Source of the DNA: Flavobacterium succinicans
Lineage (GTDB): Bacteria > Bacteroidota > Bacteroidia > Flavobacteriales > Flavobacteriaceae
NCBI RefSeq assembly: GCF_001662485.1
Contig: NZ_JMTM01000060.1
Coordinates: forward strand, 186,001 to 250,000
Direction of reading: 5' to 3'
DNA: 64,000 nucleotides
Positions 27,249-36,315 of the stretch are shown in pieces. The notes beneath the pieces were generated by a model. The model was not told the DNA's origin. It saw only the letters and a list, made by a program, of their open reading frames with translations, and ran no database searches. Both the position numbers and the translations under genes were made by a program. The first letter of the stretch is position 1, and each line of letters opens with the position of its first letter.

Positions 27249-30200
27249 ATGCGATCAAAATTCAAATGGATTTTTTCTTTGCTATTGGCTTTGTCAATGC
27301 AATTAGTTTTCGCTCAAGTGAAAACTGTTTCGGGTACTGTTACAGACCAAACAGGTGCTGTACCAGGAGTTAATATTGTCATCAGCGGTACTAGAGTTAG
27401 TACTCAAACTGGTTTCGATGGTAAGTATTCCATAAAAGCTAAACAAGGCGACGTTCTTGTTTTTTCATTCTTGGGGATGGATACGGTGAAAATGAATGTA
27501 GGAGTATCTAGTACATTAGATGTAAAGATGAAAGATACTGGAGCACAAAACTTAGAAGAAGTTGTTGTAGTGGCATACGGTAAAACCAAAAAATCTTCCT
27601 ATACAGGTTCCGCAACAGCAGTTTTAGGTGAAGCATTGGAAGGTAGATCAGTAACGAATGTTCTATCTGGTTTAGAAGGTGCTGTTTCCGGAGTTCAAAT
27701 TCAAAGTGCTGCAGGTCAACCAGGATCATCACCAACTATTAGAATTAGAGGATTTAGCTCTATTAATGGTTCAAATACTCCTCTTTATATATTAGATGGA
27801 GTTCCGTTTACTGGTGATTTGAGCAGTATTAATGCAGCTGACATATCAAGTATGACTGTGTTAAAAGATGCGGCTTCTACTTCTTTATATGGTTCTAAAG
27901 CTGCCAATGGTGTAGTAATGATTACTACAAAAACAGGAAAGTCAACCAAGGAAAAGTTCACATTAAACATTAGTACAGGATTATCTTCAAGGTCAATACC
28001 TGAGTATCAAAGAGTAGATGCTTTTCAATATTATCCTTTGATTTGGGAAGCTGTTCGTAACAGTAGAAATTTATCCACACCAGCTAATATTGCAGCGGCA
28101 AATGCTTATGCCTCAGCTAATACACCTATTTTTTTAGTTGAGAATCCATTTAATGTGCCTAATAATTCTATTGTAGGGTTAGATGGTAAAATTAATCCAA
28201 ATGCTAAGCTTTTGTACGCGGATGATTTAGATTGGGAGAAAAAATTGAGTAGAGCAGGCGTACGAAAAAGTGTTGATTTTTCTTATCAAGGCAAAACAGA
28301 GAAAACAGATTACTTTGCTTCTTTAAGTAATCTTGATGAAGAAGGGAATATAAAAGGATCTCAGTTTAGAAGAGCTACTGCTCGTCTTAATATTAATACC
28401 AAGCATAAAGAATGGTTTAAAACAGGGATTAATTTAACAGGTGTTTTATCTGAATCAAATAATGCCGTAGACGGGGTTGATAATACAAGTAGTTTTAATA
28501 ATCCTTTTAGAACGATTCGTTATATGGGGCCAATATTCTCAGTATATAAGCATAATCCAGATGGTAGTGTGATTTTAGATGGAATTGGTAATCCAGTGTA
28601 TTCAGATATAAGAGCCTCTGATGCTTCTAATGGAAGAAATGTTGTTTATGAAACTCTTAACAATATTGACAAAGACAAGAGCATGGCTATTAATGCCAGA
28701 GCTTATGCTGAATTCAAGTTTTTAAAAGACTTTTCGTTTAAAACTAATGTAGCAATAGATAGAACATCAATTAATAATAGTGTGTATTGGAATCCGGTTA
28801 TTAGTGATGCTGCACCAGATGGATTATCTGCTAAGGAAAATAGTGTGTTAAGCGGTATTACCTTTAATCAAATTTTAGATTATAATAAAACTATAAATGG
28901 TCATAATTTTTCTGCATTGCTGGGTCATGAAAGTTTTGATTATGAATTTAACTTCTTGACAGGTACTAAAAGAAAGTTGATTAGTGCTAATAATACTGAA
29001 TTTATAAATTTTGTTACTACAAGTGATCTTAATTCTTATACAAGAAATTATGCTACTGAATCATATTTCTCTAGAATTGGATACGATTATTTGACGAAGT
29101 ATATTATTTCTGGTTCATTTAGACGAGATGGTTCTTCAAAGTTCGCTAAAGATAATAGATGGGGTAATTTTTGGTCAGTAGGTTTGGCATGGGTAGTTTC
29201 AAATGAAAATTTCTTGAAAGATTCCGAATGGATAAACGACTTTAAAATACGAGGATCTAGAGGTGAGGTTGGAAATGATTCACATATTAGTAATGGAGGC
29301 TTGAACTATTATGTAAGTCAGCCTACGTTTTCTAATGGATTTTCAAACGGTTCCGAAGGTGGTTTTGTAGCTAATGGACCTGGTGCAGCAGATTTGAAAT
29401 GGGAAAAGAATACGCAATCTGATATAGGAATTGAATTTACTTTATTTAAAAATAGACTTAAGGGATCTGTTGAATATTATAAAAGAGAAACAGATGGTTT
29501 GATTTTTAATGTTCCTAATCCTTTAACTTCTGGACTTGATAATAGAGTAGAGAATATTGGATCTATGTTTAATAGTGGTATTGAAGTTTCTTTGGATGTT
29601 ACATTGATTAAAACACAAGATTTTTCATGGAATTTTAATGTAAATGCTTCGACTATTAAAAACGAAATAACAAAATTACCACAAAGTGAAATCATCACAG
29701 GAACAAAAAAATATTCTATTGGAAGTTCAATTTTTGATTATTGGTTAAGAGATTGGTATGGTGTAGATCCAACTGATGGATATGCACTTTATGTTATCGA
29801 TCCGAATTATTTACCAGCAAATGGTGCAGTAGACCCAACTTATAGAGTTGTAAATGGAGTTAATGTTACTACTGATCAAAATAAGGCATTGTTTCATTAT
29901 GCAGATACTTCATTACCTGATTTATTCGGGAGTTTTACAAATTCCTTTAAGTATGGTGGTTTTCAATTAGATGTATTAGTTGCTTATCAATTAGGAGGAA
30001 AAACTTATGATAGTAACTATGCTAGTTTAATGCATACTGGAGTTAATTACGGTTCTGCATTGAGTACTGATATTTTAGGAAGATGGCAAAAGCCAGGCGA
30101 TGTAACGGATGTTCCAAGATTAGATGTCAATAGAAATGTTCAATCTTCAGCAGCATCTGATAGATGGTTGGTAGATTCTGATTATTTATCATTACGTCAA

Positions 30201-30401
30201 ATTACAATGTCTTACAATTTGCCTTCAAAATTTGTTGGAAAAATAGGTGTAGATGGTATTCGATTTTTTGCTAATGGAGAAAATTTAATGTTATTTACAA
30301 AAAGAGTTGGATTAGATCCTACACAAAATTTAAACGGAACAACACAAAATAGGTTTTCACCTGCTAGATTAATTTCTTTAGGTCTTAATTTAAACTTTTA
30401 A
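27249..30401 (+). CDS. SusC/RagA TonB-dependent receptor (no STN domain)
   Basis: A 1050-residue outer-membrane transporter. Signal peptide about 1-22 (LVFAQ), CarboxypepD_reg domain (about 24-100), TonB plug (about 110-225, with GLEGAVSGVQIQSA and LYILDGV), then the barrel. Unlike nanO it lacks an STN domain and has no ECF/FecR partner nearby, so regulation must differ. The SusD partner starts at its stop codon (1-nt overlap). No enzyme gene next to it reveals the substrate. The gene is visibly more AT-rich, with arginine largely AGA, than the Bat operon before it, which may reflect separate origin. Confidence 0.87.
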   Translation: MRSKFKWIFSLLLALSMQLVFAQVKTVSGTVTDQTGAVPGVNIVISGTRVSTQTGFDGKYSIKAKQGDVLVFSFLGMDTVKMNVGVSSTLDVKMKDTGAQNLEEVVVVAYGKTKKSSYTGSATAVLGEALEGRSVTNVLSGLEGAVSGVQIQSAAGQPGSSPTIRIRGFSSINGSNTPLYILDGVPFTGDLSSINAADISSMTVLKDAASTSLYGSKAANGVVMITTKTGKSTKEKFTLNISTGLSSRSIPEYQRVDAFQYYPLIWEAVRNSRNLSTPANIAAANAYASANTPIFLVENPFNVPNNSIVGLDGKINPNAKLLYADDLDWEKKLSRAGVRKSVDFSYQGKTEKTDYFASLSNLDEEGNIKGSQFRRATARLNINTKHKEWFKTGINLTGVLSESNNAVDGVDNTSSFNNPFRTIRYMGPIFSVYKHNPDGSVILDGIGNPVYSDIRASDASNGRNVVYETLNNIDKDKSMAINARAYAEFKFLKDFSFKTNVAIDRTSINNSVYWNPVISDAAPDGLSAKENSVLSGITFNQILDYNKTINGHNFSALLGHESFDYEFNFLTGTKRKLISANNTEFINFVTTSDLNSYTRNYATESYFSRIGYDYLTKYIISGSFRRDGSSKFAKDNRWGNFWSVGLAWVVSNENFLKDSEWINDFKIRGSRGEVGNDSHISNGGLNYYVSQPTFSNGFSNGSEGGFVANGPGAADLKWEKNTQSDIGIEFTLFKNRLKGSVEYYKRETDGLIFNVPNPLTSGLDNRVENIGSMFNSGIEVSLDVTLIKTQDFSWNFNVNASTIKNEITKLPQSEIITGTKKYSIGSSIFDYWLRDWYGVDPTDGYALYVIDPNYLPANGAVDPTYRVVNGVNVTTDQNKALFHYADTSLPDLFGSFTNSFKYGGFQLDVLVAYQLGGKTYDSNYASLMHTGVNYGSALSTDILGRWQKPGDVTDVPRLDVNRNVQSSAASDRWLVDSDYLSLRQITMSYNLPSKFVGKIGVDGIRFFANGENLMLFTKRVGLDPTQNLNGTTQNRFSPARLISLGLNLNF

Positions 30402-31876
30402 TGATGAAAAAATTTAATTTTAAATGTACAATACTTTTAACAATGTTAATGGTATTAGGTTCTTGTTCAGATGATTTCTTAGATAAGAAACCAACTGAGT
30501 TTGTTGGAGTTGACGATGCAACTGCAACTACTGATAATTTATATACCTTATTAAATGGAATCCACCGTTCGCTTTATATACGTTATGAGCAACAAAGTGA
30601 AACAGGGATTGCTGGAGTTATGCAAGCGGTTGACATTGCTGGTGATGATATAGTATATCCTGTTACCAACGGATGGTTTTTAGGTTTTTACAACTGGACA
30701 AGTTTAAATAATCAAAATTCTCAAGATGTTCGTTTTCCTTACAGAACTTTTTATCAAATAAATAGAAATGCGAATACTATTATAAATGCTGTAGATGCAG
30801 CACAAGGCAGTGTTGCTGCAAAAAAAATGATAAAGGGTCAGGCTCTAGTGTATCGTGCATTTTCTCACTTTCAATTAGTGCAATTGTATGCTAAAAGATA
30901 TGTAAAAGGGACTGTTAATTCTCAACTTGGTATTCCTATTATTTTAAAAGTTAACAACGATAAATTACCCCGCTCAACTGTTGAGGAAGTTTATTCTCAA
31001 ATCAATAAAGATCTTGATGAAGCTATGGAATTGTTAGTAGGTTATTCTAAGCCAAATAATTCACATTTAGATTTAAGAGTTGCACAGGGACTAAAGGCTC
31101 GTGTTGCTTTAGTTCAAGGAAATTGGTCAGTTGCTGCTGATTTTGCAAACAAGGCTAGAACTGGTAAAAATTTAATGACAATTGCAGAGTATGGCTCTGG
31201 ATTTAATAATTACAATAATCAAGAATGGATGTGGGGAAGTTATATAAATGAACTTCAAACAGAATCTTTTGCAAACTTTGGGGCATATATGTCTAGAAAT
31301 TTCAGCTCTACAGTTATTCGTAGTTGTCCTAAAGCGATTAATAGCAAGTTGTATAATTTAATTCCAGCAACTGATGTTAGATCTACTATTTTTAGTAAAA
31401 CTGGTGAACATCCAAATATTGTTTTAATATCATCTGCTAAAAAATTCCCGTTTACTAGTCAAAAGTTTCTTTCTGTTAGTACAGGAGATAGTAGATGTGA
31501 TGTTCCTTACATGAGAGCTGCAGAAATGTTTTTGATTGAAGCAGAGGCAAAAGCAAATTTAGGAGCTCCAGATGCTGCTCAAGTTTTATTTAATTTAGTT
31601 TCTAAAAGAAACCCAGCTTATGTTTTATCAACTAAAACAGGAGTTGATTTATTAAATGAGATTTATTTCCAAAGACGAATTGAGCTTTGGGGAGAAGGGT
31701 TTAGATTTTTTGATTTAAAAAGAACTAATTCTCCTTTAGATAGAACCGGAGCTCAACATAATACAACTATTACTGCAGGTGTTATGTCAGTTCCTGCTGA
31801 TGATAAGAGATGGCAATTAGTGTTTCCGTTGTCTGAAATTCAAGTTAATCCGTTAATAATACAAAATGAATTGTAA
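30401..31876 (+). CDS. SusD/RagB lipoprotein
   Basis: A 491-residue surface lipoprotein: signal peptide with lipobox VLGSC followed by SDDFL, SusD N-terminal helical domain (DNLYTLLNGIHRSLYIRY), and the RagB C-terminal motif FQRRIELWGEGFRFFDLKR. The start overlaps the SusC stop by one base, so the two are translationally coupled. Presumably binds the unknown ligand at the cell surface for the SusC channel. Followed by a clear terminator. Confidence 0.87.
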   Translation: MMKKFNFKCTILLTMLMVLGSCSDDFLDKKPTEFVGVDDATATTDNLYTLLNGIHRSLYIRYEQQSETGIAGVMQAVDIAGDDIVYPVTNGWFLGFYNWTSLNNQNSQDVRFPYRTFYQINRNANTIINAVDAAQGSVAAKKMIKGQALVYRAFSHFQLVQLYAKRYVKGTVNSQLGIPIILKVNNDKLPRSTVEEVYSQINKDLDEAMELLVGYSKPNNSHLDLRVAQGLKARVALVQGNWSVAADFANKARTGKNLMTIAEYGSGFNNYNNQEWMWGSYINELQTESFANFGAYMSRNFSSTVIRSCPKAINSKLYNLIPATDVRSTIFSKTGEHPNIVLISSAKKFPFTSQKFLSVSTGDSRCDVPYMRAAEMFLIEAEAKANLGAPDAAQVLFNLVSKRNPAYVLSTKTGVDLLNEIYFQRRIELWGEGFRFFDLKRTNSPLDRTGAQHNTTITAGVMSVPADDKRWQLVFPLSEIQVNPLIIQNEL

Positions 31877-31897
31877 CCAATCATTTTTAAATTTTAA

Positions 31898-31928
31898 GAA
31901 ACAGCCTCTAATTTTGGAGGCTGTTTTT
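31898..31928 (+). terminator. Terminator after the SusC/SusD pair
   Basis: Stem aaacagcctc / gaggctgttt with a short loop, followed by TTTTTTA, 22 nt after the SusD stop. Confidence 0.85.
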
Positions 31929-32065
31929 TATCTTAAACGCGATTGTAATATTCCGTCAAGCTAATGAGCGACGGATTATTCGCTATTTACGCTGTAAAAT
32001 GACAAAAGTATAACTCAGAGTTGTAACTTGCTTTTGAAGTAACATGAAATAAACTAACGATTTAT

Positions 32066-32112
32066 ACAAAAAAGCGCCCTTGAAAACTTAAATTTCCAAG
32101 GGCGTTTTTGTA
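32066..32112. terminator. Bidirectional hairpin terminator downstream of cvpA
   Basis: Arms aaaaaagcgcccttg and ccaagggcgtttttgt pair with a bulge; T-runs flank both ends. It lies 20 nt beyond the cvpA stop on the minus strand and could also stop leftover transcription from the SusD side. Confidence 0.75.
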
Positions 32113-32131
32113 TACTTTGAAAAGTTGTATC

Positions 32132-32632
32132 TTATTTTTTTGCCTTATCGTATAGCTTTTCTAAAGAAGGAAAAATAAAATCGGCCGTTTTTTGAATCGG
32201 ATTAAAAAATAGTGATTTATCCAAGGTTTCTTTTTTAGCTAAGAAATTATGGTAATTGATTTTTTCGAAAATCGTCAAAAATACACTGATAATCAATACA
32301 AATTTCAGGACTCTAAACACGCCACCGCCCGCTTTGTTGATCCAGCCCAAATAGGCAAAATCCGCTAGGCCTGTAAAAAATTTACTAAGCATGTAGATAC
32401 CAACCACCACTACGATGAAGGTCACTATAAAAGCTACTATCTGAATGGTATACGGATTCCATTTGACAACGCCTGAAATTATAGCGGCCATAAGTGCTGA
32501 GAACTTTACGGCTATATAAATTCCAATTAACAAAGAAACCAAAGAAGCTAATTCGGCAAAAAGTCCGTTTTGAACGCCTTTGAACAACGCATAGGCCAAT
32601 AGACTACCAATTAAAAGATCAAAAAATGTCAT
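32132..32632 (-). CDS. cvpA: CvpA family membrane protein
   Basis: A 166-residue inner-membrane protein with four hydrophobic segments. The N-terminus MTFFDLLIGSLLAYALFKGVQNGL matches the CvpA start (short cytoplasmic turn then FKGxxxG). Members influence colicin V export or cell envelope processes in other bacteria, and the molecular role is unsettled. Transcribed alone; a TATATTTG box lies about 25 nt upstream and a hairpin terminator downstream. Confidence 0.85.
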   Translation of the reverse strand: MTFFDLLIGSLLAYALFKGVQNGLFAELASLVSLLIGIYIAVKFSALMAAIISGVVKWNPYTIQIVAFIVTFIVVVVGIYMLSKFFTGLADFAYLGWINKAGGGVFRVLKFVLIISVFLTIFEKINYHNFLAKKETLDKSLFFNPIQKTADFIFPSLEKLYDKAKK

Positions 32633-32657
32633 GTTTTTAGGGTAAAAATTAAAAGTG

Positions 32658-32665
32658 CAAATATA
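32658..32665 (-). promoter_or_regulatory. -7 box of cvpA
   Basis: TATATTTG on the minus strand, an exact TAnnTTTG match, 25 nt before the cvpA start. An upstream TTG is 24 nt away, slightly longer than the usual spacing. Confidence 0.55.
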
Positions 32666-32704
32666 AAAGAAATCGGCGATACCCTAACTCAATTTTCAAG
32701 TGCT

Positions 32705-32712
32705 TATCTTTG
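32705..32712 (+). promoter_or_regulatory. -7 box of the 118-aa conserved gene
   Basis: TATCTTTG matches TAnnTTTG and lies 79 nt before the start at 32792, back to back with the cvpA box. No clear upstream TTG. Confidence 0.45.
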
Positions 32713-32791
32713 CCTAAAATAGTTAGTATTGAAAGGTAGTGTTGGTTATTCAATCCTAAATTTTAAATCCTAATTCCTAAATTTTAAAATA

Positions 32792-33148
32792 ATGTCTAGA
32801 GATATACAACTAAAAGAACGCTGGGAACAACTCGTTACCCTTTTATCGGATCGATTTTCGCAAGGCGAAGATTTAGATTTGGATGCCATTATTTACCTGA
32901 TCGGAGTACAAGAATTAGGTCAGGTACATCGTGAGTTTAAAAAAGACGAAAAAGTCAACTTAATGCACATTGCGATTTGTCGCTTATTAGAACCTTATGG
33001 TTTCTATGAGTTTGACTTTTTTGATGAAGAGGGTTGGCCACATTATAAAGTTAAAGAAGAATTACCGCCGTTAAAAGCCGGTGAACAAACCGTTTTGATG
33101 AAAGAGGCGATTGTAAATTATTTCGTAGAACGGGAGGTGATTGATTAG
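32792..33148 (+). CDS. Conserved hypothetical protein, 118 aa
   Basis: An acidic, soluble protein of 118 residues without signal peptide or membrane segment. The sequence looks like a compact helical protein with conserved-looking stretches (LDLDAIIYLIGVQELG, HIAICRLLEPYGFYE, DEEGWPHYK). I recognise no characterised domain. It is between cvpA (divergent) and pheS (same strand, 122 nt away), separated from the latter by an inverted-repeat element. Codon use is like the neighbours, so it is probably a real native gene. Confidence 0.75.
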   Translation: MSRDIQLKERWEQLVTLLSDRFSQGEDLDLDAIIYLIGVQELGQVHREFKKDEKVNLMHIAICRLLEPYGFYEFDFFDEEGWPHYKVKEELPPLKAGEQTVLMKEAIVNYFVEREVID

Positions 33149-33151
33149 AAA

Positions 33152-33232
33152 ATAGTGAAAAGTAATGAGTAATTAGTGATTAGCATTATTTAATTTTTTG
33201 GACTAATCACTAATTACTTTTCACTAATCACC
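33152..33232. repeat. ORF-less inverted-repeat element upstream of pheS
   Basis: Perfect inner arms taattagtgattag (33170-33183) and ctaatcactaatta (33203-33216) flank a 19-nt AT loop. Outer parts also pair: tagtgaaaagtaat on the left and attacttttcacta on the right, with a 6-nt offset. The same words (tagtgattag, aaaagtaatta) form the arms around the four-helix-bundle gene at 39957-40379, so this looks like an empty relative of that cassette. Confidence 0.65.
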
Positions 33233-33241
33233 AAAAAAAGC

Positions 33242-33249
33242 TAAATTTG
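33242..33249 (+). promoter_or_regulatory. -7 box of pheS
   Basis: TAAATTTG, an exact match to TAnnTTTG, 21 nt before the pheS start at 33271, just after the inverted-repeat element. Confidence 0.6.
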
Positions 33250-33270
33250 CACCTCAATTATGGAATGAAA

Positions 33271-34290
33271 ATGATAGATAAGATAAAAGAATACATTGCA
33301 GAAGCACAAGCGTTTTCTACTCAAGATGGTACTGAATTAGAAGCCTTCCGAATTAAATATTTAGGAAGCAAAGGGCTTTTGAAAGCATTATTTGCCGATT
33401 TTAAAAATGTTCCGAATGAGCAGAAAAAAGAATTTGGACAAGTCATTAACTTACTTAAAACAACAGCTGAGGATAAAGTAAAATCAATACAAGAAGGATT
33501 AGAAAATCAGCAAGAAAGCAAAGGTATTTATGGCGATTTGACTCGTACCGGAGAGCCTATTACAATTGGTTCACGTCACCCAATATCTTTAGTAAAAAAT
33601 CAAATTATTGATATTTTTTCGACGATAGGATTCAATGTTTCTGAAGGTCCAGAAATTGAAGACGATTGGCATAATTTTACTGCCTTGAACTTGCCAGAAT
33701 ACCATCCGGCACGTGATATGCAAGATACTTTTTTCATTCAAACCAATCCTGATGTGTTGTTGCGTACGCATACTTCATCGGTGCAGGTGCGTTATATGGA
33801 AAACAATAAGCCACCTATTCGTACCATTTCGCCGGGTCGTGTTTTTCGTAACGAAGCTGTTTCGTCGCGTTCGCACTGTATCTTTCATCAAGTAGAAGGA
33901 TTGTACATTGACAAGGATGTGTCTTTTGCCGACTTAAAACAAACGCTTTTGTATTTTACTAAGGAAATGTTCGGTAAGTCAAAAATCCGTCTTAGACCCT
34001 CTTATTTTCCGTTTACAGAGCCAAGTGCCGAAATAGATATTTATTGGGGTTTAAAAACTGAAACCGATTATCGTATTACCAAAGGTACGGGTTGGTTAGA
34101 AATCGGTGGTTGCGGAATGGTAGATCCAAATGTTTTGACCAATTGTGGCATCAATCCAGATGAGTACAACGGTTTTGCTTTCGGAATGGGAGTAGAGCGT
34201 ATCGCTATGTTGTTGTACCAAATTGGTGATATCCGTATGTTTTATGAAAACGACGTGCGTTTCTTGGAGCAATTTAAATCTATAATTTAA
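33271..34290 (+). CDS. pheS: Phenylalanyl-tRNA synthetase alpha subunit
   Basis: A 339-residue class II aminoacyl-tRNA synthetase subunit. Motifs: GPEIEDDWHNFTALNLP and ARDMQDTFF, motif 2 around SPGRVFRNEAVSSRSH, and motif 3 GFAFGMGVERIAMLLY. Charges tRNA-Phe as a heterotetramer with PheT; pheT is not in this window, which is normal for Bacteroidetes. I chose MIDKIKEYI at 33271; two in-frame upstream starts would only add a few residues overlapping the promoter box. Confidence 0.95.
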   Translation: MIDKIKEYIAEAQAFSTQDGTELEAFRIKYLGSKGLLKALFADFKNVPNEQKKEFGQVINLLKTTAEDKVKSIQEGLENQQESKGIYGDLTRTGEPITIGSRHPISLVKNQIIDIFSTIGFNVSEGPEIEDDWHNFTALNLPEYHPARDMQDTFFIQTNPDVLLRTHTSSVQVRYMENNKPPIRTISPGRVFRNEAVSSRSHCIFHQVEGLYIDKDVSFADLKQTLLYFTKEMFGKSKIRLRPSYFPFTEPSAEIDIYWGLKTETDYRITKGTGWLEIGGCGMVDPNVLTNCGINPDEYNGFAFGMGVERIAMLLYQIGDIRMFYENDVRFLEQFKSII

Positions 34291-34294
34291 AAAT

Positions 34295-34326
34295 AACCCT
34301 TTCAGAGTTTTAAACTCTGAAAAGGT
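34295..34326. repeat. Hairpin repeat after pheS
   Basis: Arms aaccctttcagagtt and aactctgaaaaggtt pair over about 14 bases with one bulge. The sequence ccctttcag...ctgaaagg also forms the top of the hairpin repeat at 60190, so this is likely a fragment of, or relative to, that family. It may also work as a weak terminator. Confidence 0.5.
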
Positions 34327-34336
34327 TCTGTTAAAA

Positions 34337-34744
34337 ATGAAAAAAGACATCATCATACCTGTAGTAGAAAATGTATTTATTGCTGCCGTTCAAGAATGGA
34401 GTGACGACTTTATGGAAAAAGTGTGGTACGCCTACTTGGTAAACGATAGTGATTTTAATTTAGAAGGCATAATGGTCGTTTCTAAAGCTTTTGGAACGAT
34501 TGATGGGGAAATGAAGAAGACTTCGCTTTTGCGTCATGCTTTCGTTGCAATACCAGCTGTTTCTGTTGTTAAAATAGAAATGATTGAGAAAAGTGTACTT
34601 ACGCTCAATAACGAGTTTATGGTGACTTATTTTATTGATGGAACGTTGTATGATAAAAAATTCATTTTCAAAGCGAATAGCATTAATGAAACTGAAATGG
34701 AAGAAGTACCAATTCTTTTTGTAGATGGAGTAATTGTGAAATAA
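34337..34744 (+). CDS. Conserved hypothetical protein, 135 aa
   Basis: A soluble protein of 135 residues with no signal peptide. The pattern of alternating strands (KVWYAYLVNDSDFNLEGIMVVSKAFG, HAFVAIPAVSVVKIEMIE) suggests a small beta-rich fold. I do not recognise the family and cannot assign a function. It follows pheS by 46 nt on the same strand and ends at a clear terminator, so it may be co-transcribed. Confidence 0.75.
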   Translation: MKKDIIIPVVENVFIAAVQEWSDDFMEKVWYAYLVNDSDFNLEGIMVVSKAFGTIDGEMKKTSLLRHAFVAIPAVSVVKIEMIEKSVLTLNNEFMVTYFIDGTLYDKKFIFKANSINETEMEEVPILFVDGVIVK

Positions 34745-34771
34745 TGTATTTGATAATTTAAAATGTAAAAG

Positions 34772-34804
34772 ATGCCATTGAAACGCTCAGTGGCATTTTT
34801 TTTG
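34772..34804 (+). terminator. Terminator of the pheS-hypothetical unit
   Basis: Stem atgccattga / tcagtggcat with one mismatch, then a run of eight T. Confidence 0.8.
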
Positions 34805-34983
34805 TCCAAATTCTGAAATTTTTTTCCAATAAATGGACAGTTTTTCGATTCTTAACATTTTCAATCCCTTTAAAATCTTGATTTTTTAACTTAGGCATAC
34901 CTATTGTACACGATTCAATATAAAATCATTCCCAAAGGAATTTTTATGTTTGTTGTATATTTAGTTAGTTATGTGTTTTTGTG

Positions 34984-35020
34984 AAAAAGGCAACTGTTGA
35001 TATAACCGTTGCCTTTTTTT
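34984..35020 (-). terminator. Terminator of gpsA
   Basis: Stem aaaaaggcaac / gttgcctttttt with a 13-nt loop, 25 nt beyond the gpsA stop on the minus strand; T-runs are present in both directions. Confidence 0.75.
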
Positions 35021-35044
35021 ATTTAGCTATTTTTTTAGAATAAA

Positions 35045-36040
35045 TTAGTCTAATTCTTCGGTAAGTTTTTTAAAGACCGCTTTGGCTTCTTTTCCTTCAT
35101 ACAGAATTTGATATACGGCATCTATAATTGGAGTTTTTGCGCCATATCCTTGGTTGAGTTTGTATGCACTTTTTACGGCATAATATCCTTCGGCTACCAT
35201 GCTCATTTCCATCATGGCTGATTTTACAGTGTAACCTTTTCCAATCATGTTCCCAAACATTCTATTTCTAGAGAAGATAGAGTATCCTGTTACCAATAAG
35301 TCTCCTAAATAGGCAGAATCATTGATGTTGCGTTTCATTTTGTGAACTTTTTTGATGAATTTTTTCATTTCACGAATGGCGTTACTCATGATTACCGATT
35401 GAAAGTTATCGCCATAACCCAAACCGTGAGCAATACCAGCTGCTATTGAGTAAATGTTCTTAAGCATGGCTGCATATTCTGTGCCAATAATATCATCTGA
35501 TATTTTGGCTTTTATATAATTTCCTGATAAATTTTCGGCTACTTTTTTTGCTTTATCTGGGTCACCACAAGCAATTGTTAGATAGGATAAACGTTCTAAA
35601 GCTACTTCTTCGGCGTGGCAAGGACCTGTAATTACGCCTATGTTGTAGTAAGGGATATCGTACTGAATGTGAAAATGCTCGCCAACAATCAAGCTAGTTT
35701 CAGGAACAATTCCTTTGATAGCCGAAAAGATGATTTTGTCTTTTAAAGGAACAGTTATTTTAGATAATTCTCCTTCTAAAAAAGCCGATGGAATGGCAAA
35801 AATTAAGTAGTCGGCATACTGTATAGCTTCATTGATATCCGATGTGAGAACGAGTTTGCTGGTGTCGAACTCAACCGAACTCAAGTAATTGGGATTGTGT
35901 TTGTAGCTTTTAAGGTGATCGATAGCGACTTCGTTTCGCATGTACCAGCAAATTTCTTTTTGGTTCACACATAACATTTTAGCAATAGCAGTTGCCCAAC
36001 TTCCACCACCAATTACTGCAAATTTTAATTTATCGGCCAT
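35045..36040 (-). CDS. gpsA: NAD(P)H-dependent glycerol-3-phosphate dehydrogenase
   Basis: A 331-residue cytoplasmic enzyme that reduces dihydroxyacetone phosphate to sn-glycerol-3-phosphate for phospholipid synthesis. It has the dinucleotide-binding motif GGGSWATA at the N-terminus, GPCHAEEVA (substrate region), and the catalytic Lys in LKNIYSIAAG with GLGYGDN after it. I chose MADKLKFAV at 36040; two further in-frame ATGs 18-21 nt upstream are possible. Confidence 0.93.
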   Translation of the reverse strand: MADKLKFAVIGGGSWATAIAKMLCVNQKEICWYMRNEVAIDHLKSYKHNPNYLSSVEFDTSKLVLTSDINEAIQYADYLIFAIPSAFLEGELSKITVPLKDKIIFSAIKGIVPETSLIVGEHFHIQYDIPYYNIGVITGPCHAEEVALERLSYLTIACGDPDKAKKVAENLSGNYIKAKISDDIIGTEYAAMLKNIYSIAAGIAHGLGYGDNFQSVIMSNAIREMKKFIKKVHKMKRNINDSAYLGDLLVTGYSIFSRNRMFGNMIGKGYTVKSAMMEMSMVAEGYYAVKSAYKLNQGYGAKTPIIDAVYQILYEGKEAKAVFKKLTEELD

Positions 36041-36274
36041 TTTTTTATTAAATTTCATCAAAAGTACTCAAAATACTAGTAATTACACAAATTAATTTTG
36101 TTTGCCCCCCATGTTGTTTAGTATTGACTACAGCTCAGATAGATCTTTTTTAAAATAAAAATTTTTTTATTTTTCACAATATATAGTTCGGATTTACGTT
36201 ATAAATTACTGAAAATTAAGTTTATAATGAAAAAATTTTATTTTTGGTTTAGTTAGTTTTGTTTTTAGTTATTG

Positions 36275-36312
36275 AAAAAGGCGTTTTACGAATTGCAAAG
36301 CGCCTTTTTTTA
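36275..36312 (-). terminator. Terminator of the alcohol dehydrogenase gene
   Basis: Stem aaaaaggcg(tttt) / (aaag)cgccttttttt immediately after the stop on the minus strand, with T-runs on both sides. Confidence 0.75.
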
Positions 36313-36315
36313 GTA

